64,000 nt of DNA from Microlunatus capsulatus (GTDB taxonomy: Bacteria; Actinomycetota; Actinomycetes; Propionibacteriales; Propionibacteriaceae), in assembly GCF_017876495.1 (NCBI RefSeq), contig NZ_JAGIOB010000001.1, positions 1,860,001 through 1,924,000 of the forward strand. Reading direction: 5' to 3'. The stretch's first letter is position 1, and each line of letters opens with the position of its first letter. A model generated the notes under the pieces. That model searched no databases, was not told where the DNA came from, and saw only the letters and a list, made by a program, of their open reading frames with translations. A program made the translations under genes and the position numbers. Shown here in pieces: positions 42,653 through 49,412 of this stretch.

Positions 42653-42750
42653 GCACCCCGAGCACCCTGCTGCACCCCGACGCCGGGGTGCAGCGCGACG
42701 CCCGGGGTGCAGCGCGACGCTCGGGGTACAACGCGACGCCCGGGGTGCAG
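42653..42750. repeat. 19-bp tandem repeat with inverted partner copies
   Basis: From 42679 four direct units of 18-19 nt with core GACGCCCGGGGTGCAGCGC (unit starts 42679, 42697, 42716, 42735). Just upstream, two inverted partial copies (GCACCCCG) allow the array to fold on itself: TGCACCCCG at 42671 pairs with CGGGGTGCA. It fills the gap between the convergent thioesterase and DoxX-like genes. Confidence 0.75.
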
Positions 42751-42758
42751 GACGCGGG

Positions 42759-43142
42759 TCAGCGGGCGGAGGCGTGCCGGGCGACGCGCCAGGCCCCGAC
42801 GACCAGGGGCAGCTGCAGCGGCAGCCGGGCCAGGGTGATCGCCCGGCCCCGCGGCGAGCGGGCCCGCCGGGCCATGTCGAGGTTGCCGGGGAAGACGGCG
42901 ACGAACAGCGCGGCCGTGGCCCAGCCCCCCAGCCGGCGGGTCCGGGGCAGAGCCAGCAGCGCCGCGCAGCCGAGCTCGGCGACGCCGGAGACCAGCTCCC
43001 AGCCCAGCCGGCTCCCCGGCAGCCAGGTGGGCACGGCCGGGTCGAAGCGGTGCGGGTCGACGAGGTGGAGCGTCCCGGTGCCCGCCAGCAGGGCGGCGAG
43101 CCCCAGCGCGGTGCGGTCGGCGGTCCGGGCGGTGGTGGTCAC
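42759..43142 (-). CDS. Small DoxX-like membrane protein
   Basis: 127 aa from the GTG at 43142. Three to four hydrophobic stretches, with the pattern of DoxX-like/MauE-related proteins (LLAGTGTLHLVDPHRFD, ELVSGVAELGCAALLALPRTRRLGGWATAALFVAVFPGNLDMA). The last segment is highly basic around RRARSPRGRAITLARLPLQLPL. Function unknown; relatives are linked to redox or quinone chemistry in membranes. Convergent with the thioesterase gene. Confidence 0.75.
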   Translation of the reverse strand: MTTTARTADRTALGLAALLAGTGTLHLVDPHRFDPAVPTWLPGSRLGWELVSGVAELGCAALLALPRTRRLGGWATAALFVAVFPGNLDMARRARSPRGRAITLARLPLQLPLVVGAWRVARHASAR

Positions 43143-43179
43143 GCCCCCACCCTGCCCCACGGCTCGTGGACGCGCCGAC

Positions 43180-43221
43180 CGTGGAGGGTCGTGCCGCGAT
43201 GTCGCGGCACGACCTCCCACG
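43180..43221 (-). terminator. 12-bp tetraloop hairpin terminator
   Basis: GGTCGTGCCGCG and CGCGGCACGACC enclose an ATGT loop, and the stem extends outward with one mismatch (CGTGGAG / TCCCACG). It lies 36 nt past the stop of the minus-strand oxidoreductase gene at 43258. Confidence 0.7.
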
Positions 43222-43257
43222 ATCAGGCCGTAGGTGCCCGACACGCTCGAGCGTCCG

Positions 43258-44193
43258 TCAGGGGATCAGCGCGAGCTTCCCGCCGGGGTGGCCGCCGCTG
43301 AGCAGCTCGAGCGCCTCGCGCGCCTGGTCGAGGGGGAACGTCCGGGCCACGGGAACCACGAGGTCGCCGGCCGCGGCCAGGGCGATGAGCCGGGCGCGGA
43401 CTTGGTCGCGGAAGGCCTGGCTGGCGGGCATCGCGCCGGCGATGAGCCGGATCCCGTCCTGCGCCGCCCGCTCGCGGGCGGCGATGGTGACGACCCGCTG
43501 CCGGTCGGGCACCAGGGCCAGGGAGACGTCGACGGCCTCGTCGGTCCCGACGGAGTCCAGGGCCGCGGCGACCCCGTCGGGCGCGAGTTCGCGCACCCGC
43601 TCCTCCAGGCCGTCGCCGTAGCGGACGGGCTCGCCGCCGAACCGGCGGACGACGTCGTCGCTGCCCTCCCCGCAGGTCCCGATCACCCGGGCGCCCAGCA
43701 ACCGGGCCTGCTGGAGCACGCTCACGCCGACGGCGCCGGACGCCCCGTGCAGCAGGACGGTCTCCCCCGGCGCCACGGTGGTGACGTGCAGCATCTCGGC
43801 CGCCGTCGTGCCGGCCAGCAGCAGGTTCGCCGCCTCGGGCCAGCCGAGCGAGGCCGGCTTGGCGAAGACGTCGCGGGCCGGCGCGGTGAGGGCGCCCGCG
43901 TAGCCGCCGCGGACCCGGAAGGCGAGCACCTCGTCGCCCACCGCCCCGCCGCCGGAGGCGATCTCGGTGCCCGGGCCAACGGCGCTGAGGACCCCCGCGA
44001 CCTCGTAGCCGACGGGCACGGGCAGGGTGCTGCGGTCGGACCCGCTGGCGACGTGCTTGTAGTCGGCCGGGTTCATCCCGGCCGCGCGCACCTCGATCGT
44101 CACCTCGCCCGATCCCGGCGCCGGGACGTCGACCTCCACCTCGCCGAACACATCCAGCCCGCCGAAGTCCGTCGCCACCCACGCCCGCGTCAT
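43258..44193 (-). CDS. MDR-family NADPH quinone oxidoreductase
   Basis: 311 aa from the second ATG (44193), because MTRAWVATDFGGLDVF begins the family match; the ATG at 44208 adds five residues. Zinc-independent medium-chain dehydrogenase fold: AAGMNPADYKHVASG, PVGYEVAGVLSAVGPG and the Rossmann motif VLLHGASGAVGVSVLQQARLLGARVIG. It reduces quinones or enones with NADPH. The residues that bind catalytic zinc in alcohol dehydrogenases are absent. It stands alone and is divergent from the palindrome-bounded operon at 44.3 kb. Confidence 0.88.
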   Translation of the reverse strand: MTRAWVATDFGGLDVFGEVEVDVPAPGSGEVTIEVRAAGMNPADYKHVASGSDRSTLPVPVGYEVAGVLSAVGPGTEIASGGGAVGDEVLAFRVRGGYAGALTAPARDVFAKPASLGWPEAANLLLAGTTAAEMLHVTTVAPGETVLLHGASGAVGVSVLQQARLLGARVIGTCGEGSDDVVRRFGGEPVRYGDGLEERVRELAPDGVAAALDSVGTDEAVDVSLALVPDRQRVVTIAARERAAQDGIRLIAGAMPASQAFRDQVRARLIALAAAGDLVVPVARTFPLDQAREALELLSGGHPGGKLALIP

Positions 44194-44244
44194 GCCCCCA
44201 TCGAACACCCGGGGCGCGGGCGTCTCGGGGCAGGGGCACCCCTC

Positions 44245-44305
44245 GTCGAGTGCGCGCTCCTGCAGGTTGGGAGCGGCCGACCACCTGCCGAGGTGCGCAC
44301 TCGAC
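44245..44305 (+). repeat. Palindromic element A (61 nt), CGAGTGC family
   Basis: Outer arms GTCGAGTGCGC / GCGCACTCGAC (perfect), inner arms GCAGGT / ACCTGC, a 15-nt apical loop, and 6-nt internal bulges on both sides. Element B at 47432 has the same length, arms, spacing and orientation. A lies 65 nt upstream of the YbjN gene, at the left border of the four-gene block. Confidence 0.87.
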
Positions 44306-44325
44306 AGAAATTGTCAGACCCACAA
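44303..44325 (+). promoter_or_regulatory. AT-rich candidate promoter/operator of the ADP-ribose block
   Basis: Right after element A: GACAGAAATTGTC is a pseudo-palindrome, overlapped by TTGTCAGACCCACAA (TTGT-N7-ACAA). It is the only AT-rich patch before the YbjN start and could bind the NrtR-type protein encoded downstream. No clear -10 was found. Confidence 0.35.
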
Positions 44326-44369
44326 GATAGCGTTCCCGGTGTCAGCACGACCGACCCGAGGAGGTCCCC

Positions 44370-44816
44370 ATGGACGTTCGCACCAGCACCCAGCGCCGGT
44401 GGCTCCGCAGCCACGTCGCCAGCATCGTCAGCAGCATGACGGGCGAGCCCGCCACCACCGACTCCGACGGCGACTACCCCGTGCGGGGCACGACGTCGCA
44501 GGCGTGGGTGCGGCTGACCACGGGCGACCCCTGCGGGGTGCACGTGTTCGGCTACGCGGCGCGCGACGTCCCGGCTCGGGCAGCGGTCCTCCGCGAGCTC
44601 AACCAGCACAACTGGGGCCGGCTCGGCACCCGGGTCGCCTGGTCCGAGGGGCTCGTGCTCGTCGACAGCTTCCTGTTCGCCGACGCCATCACCGAGGAGA
44701 CGCTGACGCTCGTCCTGCGTCGGGTGCTGGCCCTGGCGGACCAGCTAGGCCCGGTGCTGACCGCCGTGCACGGCGGCACGACCTACCTCGAGGCCAGCAG
44801 CGCCTCGGCGGCCTGA
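44370..44816 (+). CDS. YbjN-domain protein
   Basis: 148 aa, with GAGGAGGT 5 nt upstream of the ATG. It resembles YbjN proteins, which share the type III secretion chaperone fold: a beta sheet with WVRLTTGDPCGVHVFGYAA, a helix RAAVLRELNQHNWGRLG and a last long helix TEETLTLVLRRVLALADQL. These proteins are thought to bind other proteins; no enzyme motif is seen. First gene of the block bounded by elements A and B; the next gene starts 4 nt later. Confidence 0.72.
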   Translation: MDVRTSTQRRWLRSHVASIVSSMTGEPATTDSDGDYPVRGTTSQAWVRLTTGDPCGVHVFGYAARDVPARAAVLRELNQHNWGRLGTRVAWSEGLVLVDSFLFADAITEETLTLVLRRVLALADQLGPVLTAVHGGTTYLEASSASAA

Positions 44817-44820
44817 GCCT

Positions 44821-45546
44821 GTGGCGTTCACGTCGGAGTTCCCGCCGGTCTACGTCACGGTCGACGTCGTGGTGCTCACCCTGCGCGACGACGCCCTGCA
44901 CGTGCTGATGGTCGAGCGCGGTTCGAAGCCCTGGCAGGGCCGGCTGGCGCTGCCAGGAGGTTTCGTCCAGCAGCAGGAGGACCTGCTGGCCGCCGCGCGC
45001 CGCGAGCTCCGCGAGGAGACCGGTCTGGCCGTCCAGCCCGCCCACCTCGAGCAGCTGGGGACGTTCGGCCGGCCGGACCGCGACCCGCGAGCGCGCACCG
45101 TGGCCGTCGCGCACCTCGCCGTCCTGCCCGCGCTCCCCGAGCCCGTGGCCGGCACCGACGCCGCGGCGGCGAGCTGGCAGCCGGTCGCGGAGGTGCTGGA
45201 CGCGGAGCTCCCGTTCGACCACCACGACATCCTGGCCGCCGGCGTCGAGCGGGCCCGCAGCAAGCTGGAGTACACCCCGCTGGCGACGGCCTTCGTCGGC
45301 CCGACCTTCACCATCGCCGACCTGCGGCACGTCTACGAGACCGTCTGGGGGCGCCGGCTCGACCCGGGCAACTTCCACCGCAAGGTCGTCGGCTCCCCCG
45401 GCTTCGTGGAGCGCGCGCCCGGCGAGCGCAGCGGCAGCCGTGGCCGACCGGCCGCCGTCTACCGGGCCGGTCCCGCCACCCTGCTCAACCCACCCCTGTG
45501 GCGGGGCGAACCCGCCCCCACCCCGACCGGAAGGCACCGCCCGTGA
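44821..45546 (+). CDS. NrtR-type Nudix regulator/hydrolase
   Basis: 241 aa, GTG start. The N-terminal Nudix domain has an intact Nudix box (G-x5-E-x7-RELREETGL, about residues 41-63), so catalysis on ADP-ribose-type substrates is possible; classical NrtR repressors often lose it. From about 150 a winged helix follows (FTIADLRHVYETVWGRRLDPGNFHRKVV), which binds DNA in the NrtR family. NrtR controls NAD synthesis or salvage and responds to ADP-ribose. The neighbour is an ADP-ribosylglycohydrolase fusion, supporting this role. GTGA overlap with it. Confidence 0.87.
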   Translation: MAFTSEFPPVYVTVDVVVLTLRDDALHVLMVERGSKPWQGRLALPGGFVQQQEDLLAAARRELREETGLAVQPAHLEQLGTFGRPDRDPRARTVAVAHLAVLPALPEPVAGTDAAAASWQPVAEVLDAELPFDHHDILAAGVERARSKLEYTPLATAFVGPTFTIADLRHVYETVWGRRLDPGNFHRKVVGSPGFVERAPGERSGSRGRPAAVYRAGPATLLNPPLWRGEPAPTPTGRHRP

Positions 45547-47051
45547 CCCCTGCCCCTGCACCGCTCAGCCCACCCCTTACCACCGCGCAGTCCGACCGCG
45601 CGGCCGGCGTCCTGCTCGCCCTCGCCTGCGGCGACGCCCTCGGCGCCGGCTACGAGTTCGGCCCACCGCTGCCCGCCACCACCGAGATCCGGATGCGGGG
45701 AGGAGGGTCCTTCGGCTGGGCGCCCGGGGAGTGGACCGACGACACCTCGATGGCCGTCGCCATCGCCGAGGTCCCCGCAGCCGGTCTGGACCTCCGGACG
45801 GCGGCCGCCCAGGACAGCATCGCGGTGCGCTGGGTGGGCTGGGGACGGCACGCGAAGGACGTCGGCGTGCAGACCCGTCGCGTTCTCACCTCGGCCGCTG
45901 ACCGGTCCGCTGGGCGGCCGACCGCCGCCCACCTGCGGGAGGTGGCGGCCGAGCTGCACGAGGCGACGGGTCGGACCGGCGGCAACGGGTCCCTGATGCG
46001 GACCGCGCCGGTCGCGCTGGCCCACCTGCACGACCCGGACGCCCTCGTCGAGGCGGCGCTCGCCCTCAGTGCCTTGACGCACGCCGACCCGGAGGCGGGC
46101 GAGGCCTGCGTGCTGTGGTGCCTGGCGATCCGGCACGCGGTCCTGCACGGGACGTTCGACGGGCTGCGGCTGAGCCTGGACCGGCTGCCCGCCGACCGCC
46201 GGCAGGTGTGGGCGCAGCGGCTCGACGTCGCCGAGCAGCGGGAGCCCGCGTCGTTCGCCCACAACGGCTGGGTGGTGGAGGCGCTGCAGGGCGCCTGGTC
46301 GGCCATCAGCCGGACGGCCGTACCCGACGCCGGCGAGGGCGGGCTACAACCTGCCGACCACCTGCGGCTCGCGCTCGAGGCGGCCGTCCGCGGCGGCCGC
46401 GACACCGACACCGTGGCGGCCATCGCCGGTGCGCTCCTCGGCGCCCGCTGGGGAGCGTCGGCCGTGCCCGCGGCCTGGCGTCGCCTGCTGCACGGCTGGC
46501 CGGGGCTGCGCGCCCGCGACCTGGTCCGGCTCGGCGTGCTGAGCGCGCATCAGGGTCGGCCCGACCGTGCCGGCTGGCCGAGCGCCCCGGTCGTCGACTA
46601 CGGCCGGTGGGCCGAGCGGAACGTCCTCGTGCAGCACCCCCACGACCCCCGGGTCTGGCTCGCCGGCGTCGGCGCGCTCGACCGCCTGCCCGAGGGCGTG
46701 GACGCGGTGGTCTCGCTCTGCCGGCTCGGGTCCTCTGAGGTCCCGGCCGCCGGGGTGGCTCCCGGCGACCACGTCGAGGTGTGGCTGGTCGACTCGGCCG
46801 ACCCGGCGCAGAACCCACACCTGCCCTTCGTCCTCGACGACGCCGCGGCGGCGGTCCGGCAGCTGCGGTCCGAGGGCCGGACGGTGCTGCTGCACTGCGT
46901 CCAGGCGCAGAGCCGGACGCCGGCCGTCGCGGCGCTCTACGGGGCGCTGGTCACCGGGCGGCCGGCGCGGGAGTGCCTGGCCGACGTGCTGCGGGTGCTG
47001 CCGCGGGCGCGGCCGAACCGGGCGCTGCGGGCCGAGGTGGCGGCTCGGTGA
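45543..47051 (+). CDS. ADP-ribosylglycohydrolase fused to CX5R phosphatase
   Basis: 502 aa from the GTG at 45543 (GTGA overlap, GGAAGG upstream). Residues about 15-345 are an ADP-ribosylglycohydrolase: GDALGAGYEFG, metal-binding WTDDTSMA, GNGSLMRTAPVAL and the second metal motif GGRDTDTVAAIAGALLGARWG. Residues about 360-502 form a dual-specificity-phosphatase-like domain with the P-loop HCVQAQSR (Cys452, CX5R) and an upstream Asp-bearing loop LVDSADPAQNPHLP. The first domain would remove ADP-ribose from protein or nucleic acid; the second could dephosphorylate a product such as ADP-ribose-1''-phosphate (inference). Next to a Nudix protein. Confidence 0.88.
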   Translation: MTPAPAPLSPPLTTAQSDRAAGVLLALACGDALGAGYEFGPPLPATTEIRMRGGGSFGWAPGEWTDDTSMAVAIAEVPAAGLDLRTAAAQDSIAVRWVGWGRHAKDVGVQTRRVLTSAADRSAGRPTAAHLREVAAELHEATGRTGGNGSLMRTAPVALAHLHDPDALVEAALALSALTHADPEAGEACVLWCLAIRHAVLHGTFDGLRLSLDRLPADRRQVWAQRLDVAEQREPASFAHNGWVVEALQGAWSAISRTAVPDAGEGGLQPADHLRLALEAAVRGGRDTDTVAAIAGALLGARWGASAVPAAWRRLLHGWPGLRARDLVRLGVLSAHQGRPDRAGWPSAPVVDYGRWAERNVLVQHPHDPRVWLAGVGALDRLPEGVDAVVSLCRLGSSEVPAAGVAPGDHVEVWLVDSADPAQNPHLPFVLDDAAAAVRQLRSEGRTVLLHCVQAQSRTPAVAALYGALVTGRPARECLADVLRVLPRARPNRALRAEVAAR

Positions 47052-47106
47052 CGGCGACGACGGTTCTCACGACCACGACCGAGATCGCGCGAGGGAGGGA
47101 CGCCTG

Positions 47107-47412
47107 ATGGCCCAGATCCTCGAGGTGCACTGCCTGGCGTGCGGGACCGACGACCACCAGCTCGACGGCGCCCTCTTCGCGGGCTACCAGCCGCGCTGCG
47201 ACCGCTGCGGTGAGACGCGCCTCGTCGAACGCGACGACGGCTCCGGTGCAGCCCGCCCGCGTGGGCGGAGCCAGCACGCCGTCGACGCGTGGGTGTCCGA
47301 GCAGGCGGGCACCTGCACCTGCGGAGGCCGCTTCTCGACCGCTGCGCCCGTCCGCTGCCAGAGCTGCCTGTCGACGGACGTCAGCTGCACGTCGATCGGC
47401 AGCGCCGACTGA
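47107..47412 (+). CDS. Small zinc-ribbon protein
   Basis: 101 aa from the ATG at 47107, with GAGGGAGGGA upstream. Two zinc-ribbon-like halves: CLACG with CDRCG (about 9-40), then CTCGG with CQSC (about 70-90), separated by a charged linker. There are no other motifs and no known function. It could bind RNA or DNA, or serve as a scaffold. Last gene of the block, ending 20 nt before element B. Confidence 0.7.
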   Translation: MAQILEVHCLACGTDDHQLDGALFAGYQPRCDRCGETRLVERDDGSGAARPRGRSQHAVDAWVSEQAGTCTCGGRFSTAAPVRCQSCLSTDVSCTSIGSAD

Positions 47413-47431
47413 CGGCCAGGTGCTCGCCGTC

Positions 47432-47492
47432 GTCGAGTGCGCGCTCACGCAGGTCTAGGGGAGCCGATCACCTGCGGAAGAGCGCACTCGGC
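47432..47492 (+). repeat. Palindromic element B (61 nt), CGAGTGC family
   Basis: Outer arms GTCGAGTGCGC / GCGCACTCGGC (one G-U pair), inner arms GCAGGT / ACCTGC, a 15-nt loop. Same architecture and orientation as element A, with the first 15 nt identical. It closes the right border of the four-gene block. Confidence 0.87.
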
Positions 47493-47518
47493 GGCGACCG
47501 CAGTCCAGGGCTCGTCGG

Positions 47519-48031
47519 TCAGTCGTCGCAGGAGTCGCAGTGCCCGCCGGGCATGGCGGTGAAGTGCACCGGGCACTGGGGGATCAGCCGCGGCTGCGGG
47601 GCGTCCGGGTCGACCGTCTTGGCCACCACGGGGTGCGGACCGCCGGCGCGCCAGTCGACCGACTGCAGGAACAGGTCGAGGACCCGGGTGCGGTTCTTCT
47701 CCACCCGCAGGTCCTCCGCCGGGACCCGCAGGTAGGAGGTGATGCCGCTGTCCGCCTCGACCGTCCAGCCGTGCTCGGACGCGACCTTGCGCGCGCGGGG
47801 CGGAGGCATGGCCAGGCTGAGCACCTGCGGGTGGACATAGCCGACGATGTAGCCACCACCGGCTGGTGAGAGGGCGACGTAGCCCCGGACCCGGCTCACG
47901 AGGTGCCGCTGCTCGCAGACCGACGCCACGAGCGCCTGCAGCTCGGGGGCGACGCCCCGGCCGGTCAGGTGGTCCGCGACCGCCGTCGGCATCGCGGTCT
48001 CGGTCAGCGTCGTGCTCTCGGGGTCCCCCAT
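47519..48031 (-). CDS. Hypothetical protein with Cys-rich C-terminus
   Basis: 170 aa from the ATG at 48031. Not recognised. The middle shows strands (GYVALSPAGGGYIVGYVHPQ, ITSYLRVPAEDLR) and the C-terminus ends CPVHFTAMPGGHCDSCDD, a possible zinc site. The N-terminal 25 residues look disordered; the second Met (MPTAVADHLTG) is an alternative start. It converges on element B and diverges from the Vsr-type gene across 156 nt. Confidence 0.6.
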   Translation of the reverse strand: MGDPESTTLTETAMPTAVADHLTGRGVAPELQALVASVCEQRHLVSRVRGYVALSPAGGGYIVGYVHPQVLSLAMPPPRARKVASEHGWTVEADSGITSYLRVPAEDLRVEKNRTRVLDLFLQSVDWRAGGPHPVVAKTVDPDAPQPRLIPQCPVHFTAMPGGHCDSCDD

Positions 48032-48187
48032 GGGAAGTCCTGCTCTCGTCCGCGGATCGCGGCGCCGTGTCGTGCGGGTCGTCCGACCTCCTCCCACTGT
48101 GCGCCCTCGGCGCCCGATCGCCGCATCGGCGCGGACGACCCTGTGCACGGCGGGTCGTCGCCGCCCTGCGGGTGCCAGCCTGACCGG

Positions 48188-48640
48188 GTGCCGGACTACC
48201 AGCCGCGGACCTTCGACCCCGGTCGGCACCCCGGCACGTCCGACCGCGCCCTGTCGTTGCGGATGAGCCGCCTCAGGCGTCGGGACAACGGACCAGAGCT
48301 GGCCCTCCGCCGGCTCCTGCACGCGTCCGGGCTGCGCTACCGCGTCGCCTGGCCCGTTCCCGGCCAGCGCCGCCGGACCATCGACATCGCCTTCACCCGG
48401 CTGCACCTCGCGGTGTTCGTCGACGGCTGCTTCTGGCACGGGTGCCCGCAGCACCTGCACCTCCCGCGCACCAACGCGGCGTGGTGGGTGCGCAAGATCG
48501 AGACCAACCGGGCCCGCGACGCCGACGTCACCGCCCAGCTCGGCAGCCTGGGCTGGACGGTGATGCGCTTCTGGGAGCACGAGGACCCGTCGGCCGCCGC
48601 GGCGACGGTGCGCACGTGGGTGACCGAGCACCGAGCCTGA
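48188..48640 (+). CDS. Vsr-type very short patch repair endonuclease
   Basis: 150 aa from the GTG at 48188. Strong Vsr match: RMSRLRRRDNGPELALRRLLHASGLRYR, catalytic Asp66 in RTIDIAFTR, FVDGCFWHGCPQH with His84, then NAAWWVRKIETNRARDADV and LGSLGWTVMRFWEHE. Vsr nicks beside T:G mismatches left by deamination of 5-methylcytosine. No C5-methyltransferase gene is in the window, so it is an orphan here. Confidence 0.9.
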   Translation: MPDYQPRTFDPGRHPGTSDRALSLRMSRLRRRDNGPELALRRLLHASGLRYRVAWPVPGQRRRTIDIAFTRLHLAVFVDGCFWHGCPQHLHLPRTNAAWWVRKIETNRARDADVTAQLGSLGWTVMRFWEHEDPSAAAATVRTWVTEHRA

Positions 48641-48651
48641 GGGCCAGGATC

Positions 48652-49374
48652 TCAGCGGTGCTGCCGCCGGCTCCCGCCGTGCCAGTCCTCCTGCTGGCCC
48701 ACCGCACCGGCGGTGACGCCGAACGCCGGCAGCTGCGGGCGCTCGCGCAGGCTGCGCTTGAGCTCGGTGAACCCCGGGAACCGGGCGAGCCCGACGACGT
48801 GGTCCCACAGGGCGACCGCGTCCTCCGGGCTGGGCAGCCGGCTGATCACCGGGCCGAAGAAGGCCGTGCCCCCGGGTGGGTCGACGTGCAGGATCGGGGT
48901 CCCGACGTCGCGCCCGGTGAGTGCCAGCGCCTCCTCGGTCTCCGCCCGGATCAGGTCGTCCTGGTCGGCGTCGTCGAGGGCCTCCACCAGCGTGCCCGGC
49001 AGGCCTGCCGCGGCCAGGGCCGGCGCCAGGAACTCCGGGGTGTCCCGGTGCTCGCCGGCGGCCCAGTCGCCCTGCGCCTCGGTCTCGAAGATCCGCTCGC
49101 CGAGCGCGGCGTAGAGGTCGCCGACGGCGCCCCTGCCGTGCTCTGCGCGCACCCGCGCCGCCACCCGCAGCAGCCGGAGGCCGGCGGTGTGCCCGGCCTC
49201 GTACTCGGGCGGGAACTGGGCGGCGTAGTCGACGCCCTCGTTGACGATCCGCAGCGAGATGAACCGCCAGTCCACCGCGTAGTCGCGCTGCTCGGCGACC
49301 AGGCGCACCCACTTCGAGGTCATCCAGGCGAAGGGGCAGACGGGGTCGAAGTAGAAGTGCAGGTCGGCGTCCAC
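48652..49374 (-). CDS. Rv2466c-like DsbA-fold protein with CPFA motif
   Basis: 240 aa from the GTG at 49374. It matches the mycothiol-dependent nitroreductase (Rv2466c) group of DsbA-fold proteins: ADLHFYFDPVCPFAWMTSKWV, WRFISLRIVNEGVDY, VGTPILHVDPPGGTAFFGPVISRLP and GFTELKRSLRERP. The usual CPWC active site is CPFA here, Cys13 present and the resolving Cys replaced by Ala16. It would therefore work by a monothiol mechanism with mycothiol, or not as a reductase. It converges with the Vsr gene. Confidence 0.85.
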   Translation of the reverse strand: MDADLHFYFDPVCPFAWMTSKWVRLVAEQRDYAVDWRFISLRIVNEGVDYAAQFPPEYEAGHTAGLRLLRVAARVRAEHGRGAVGDLYAALGERIFETEAQGDWAAGEHRDTPEFLAPALAAAGLPGTLVEALDDADQDDLIRAETEEALALTGRDVGTPILHVDPPGGTAFFGPVISRLPSPEDAVALWDHVVGLARFPGFTELKRSLRERPQLPAFGVTAGAVGQQEDWHGGSRRQHR

Positions 49375-49412
49375 GCCGCCGACGGTAGCCCGCGGCCCCG
49401 ACCCGCGACGGG

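Noticed and set aside
42653-42750. CRISPR array
   Set aside because: Units are 18-19 nt, contiguous and without spacers; no cas genes are nearby.
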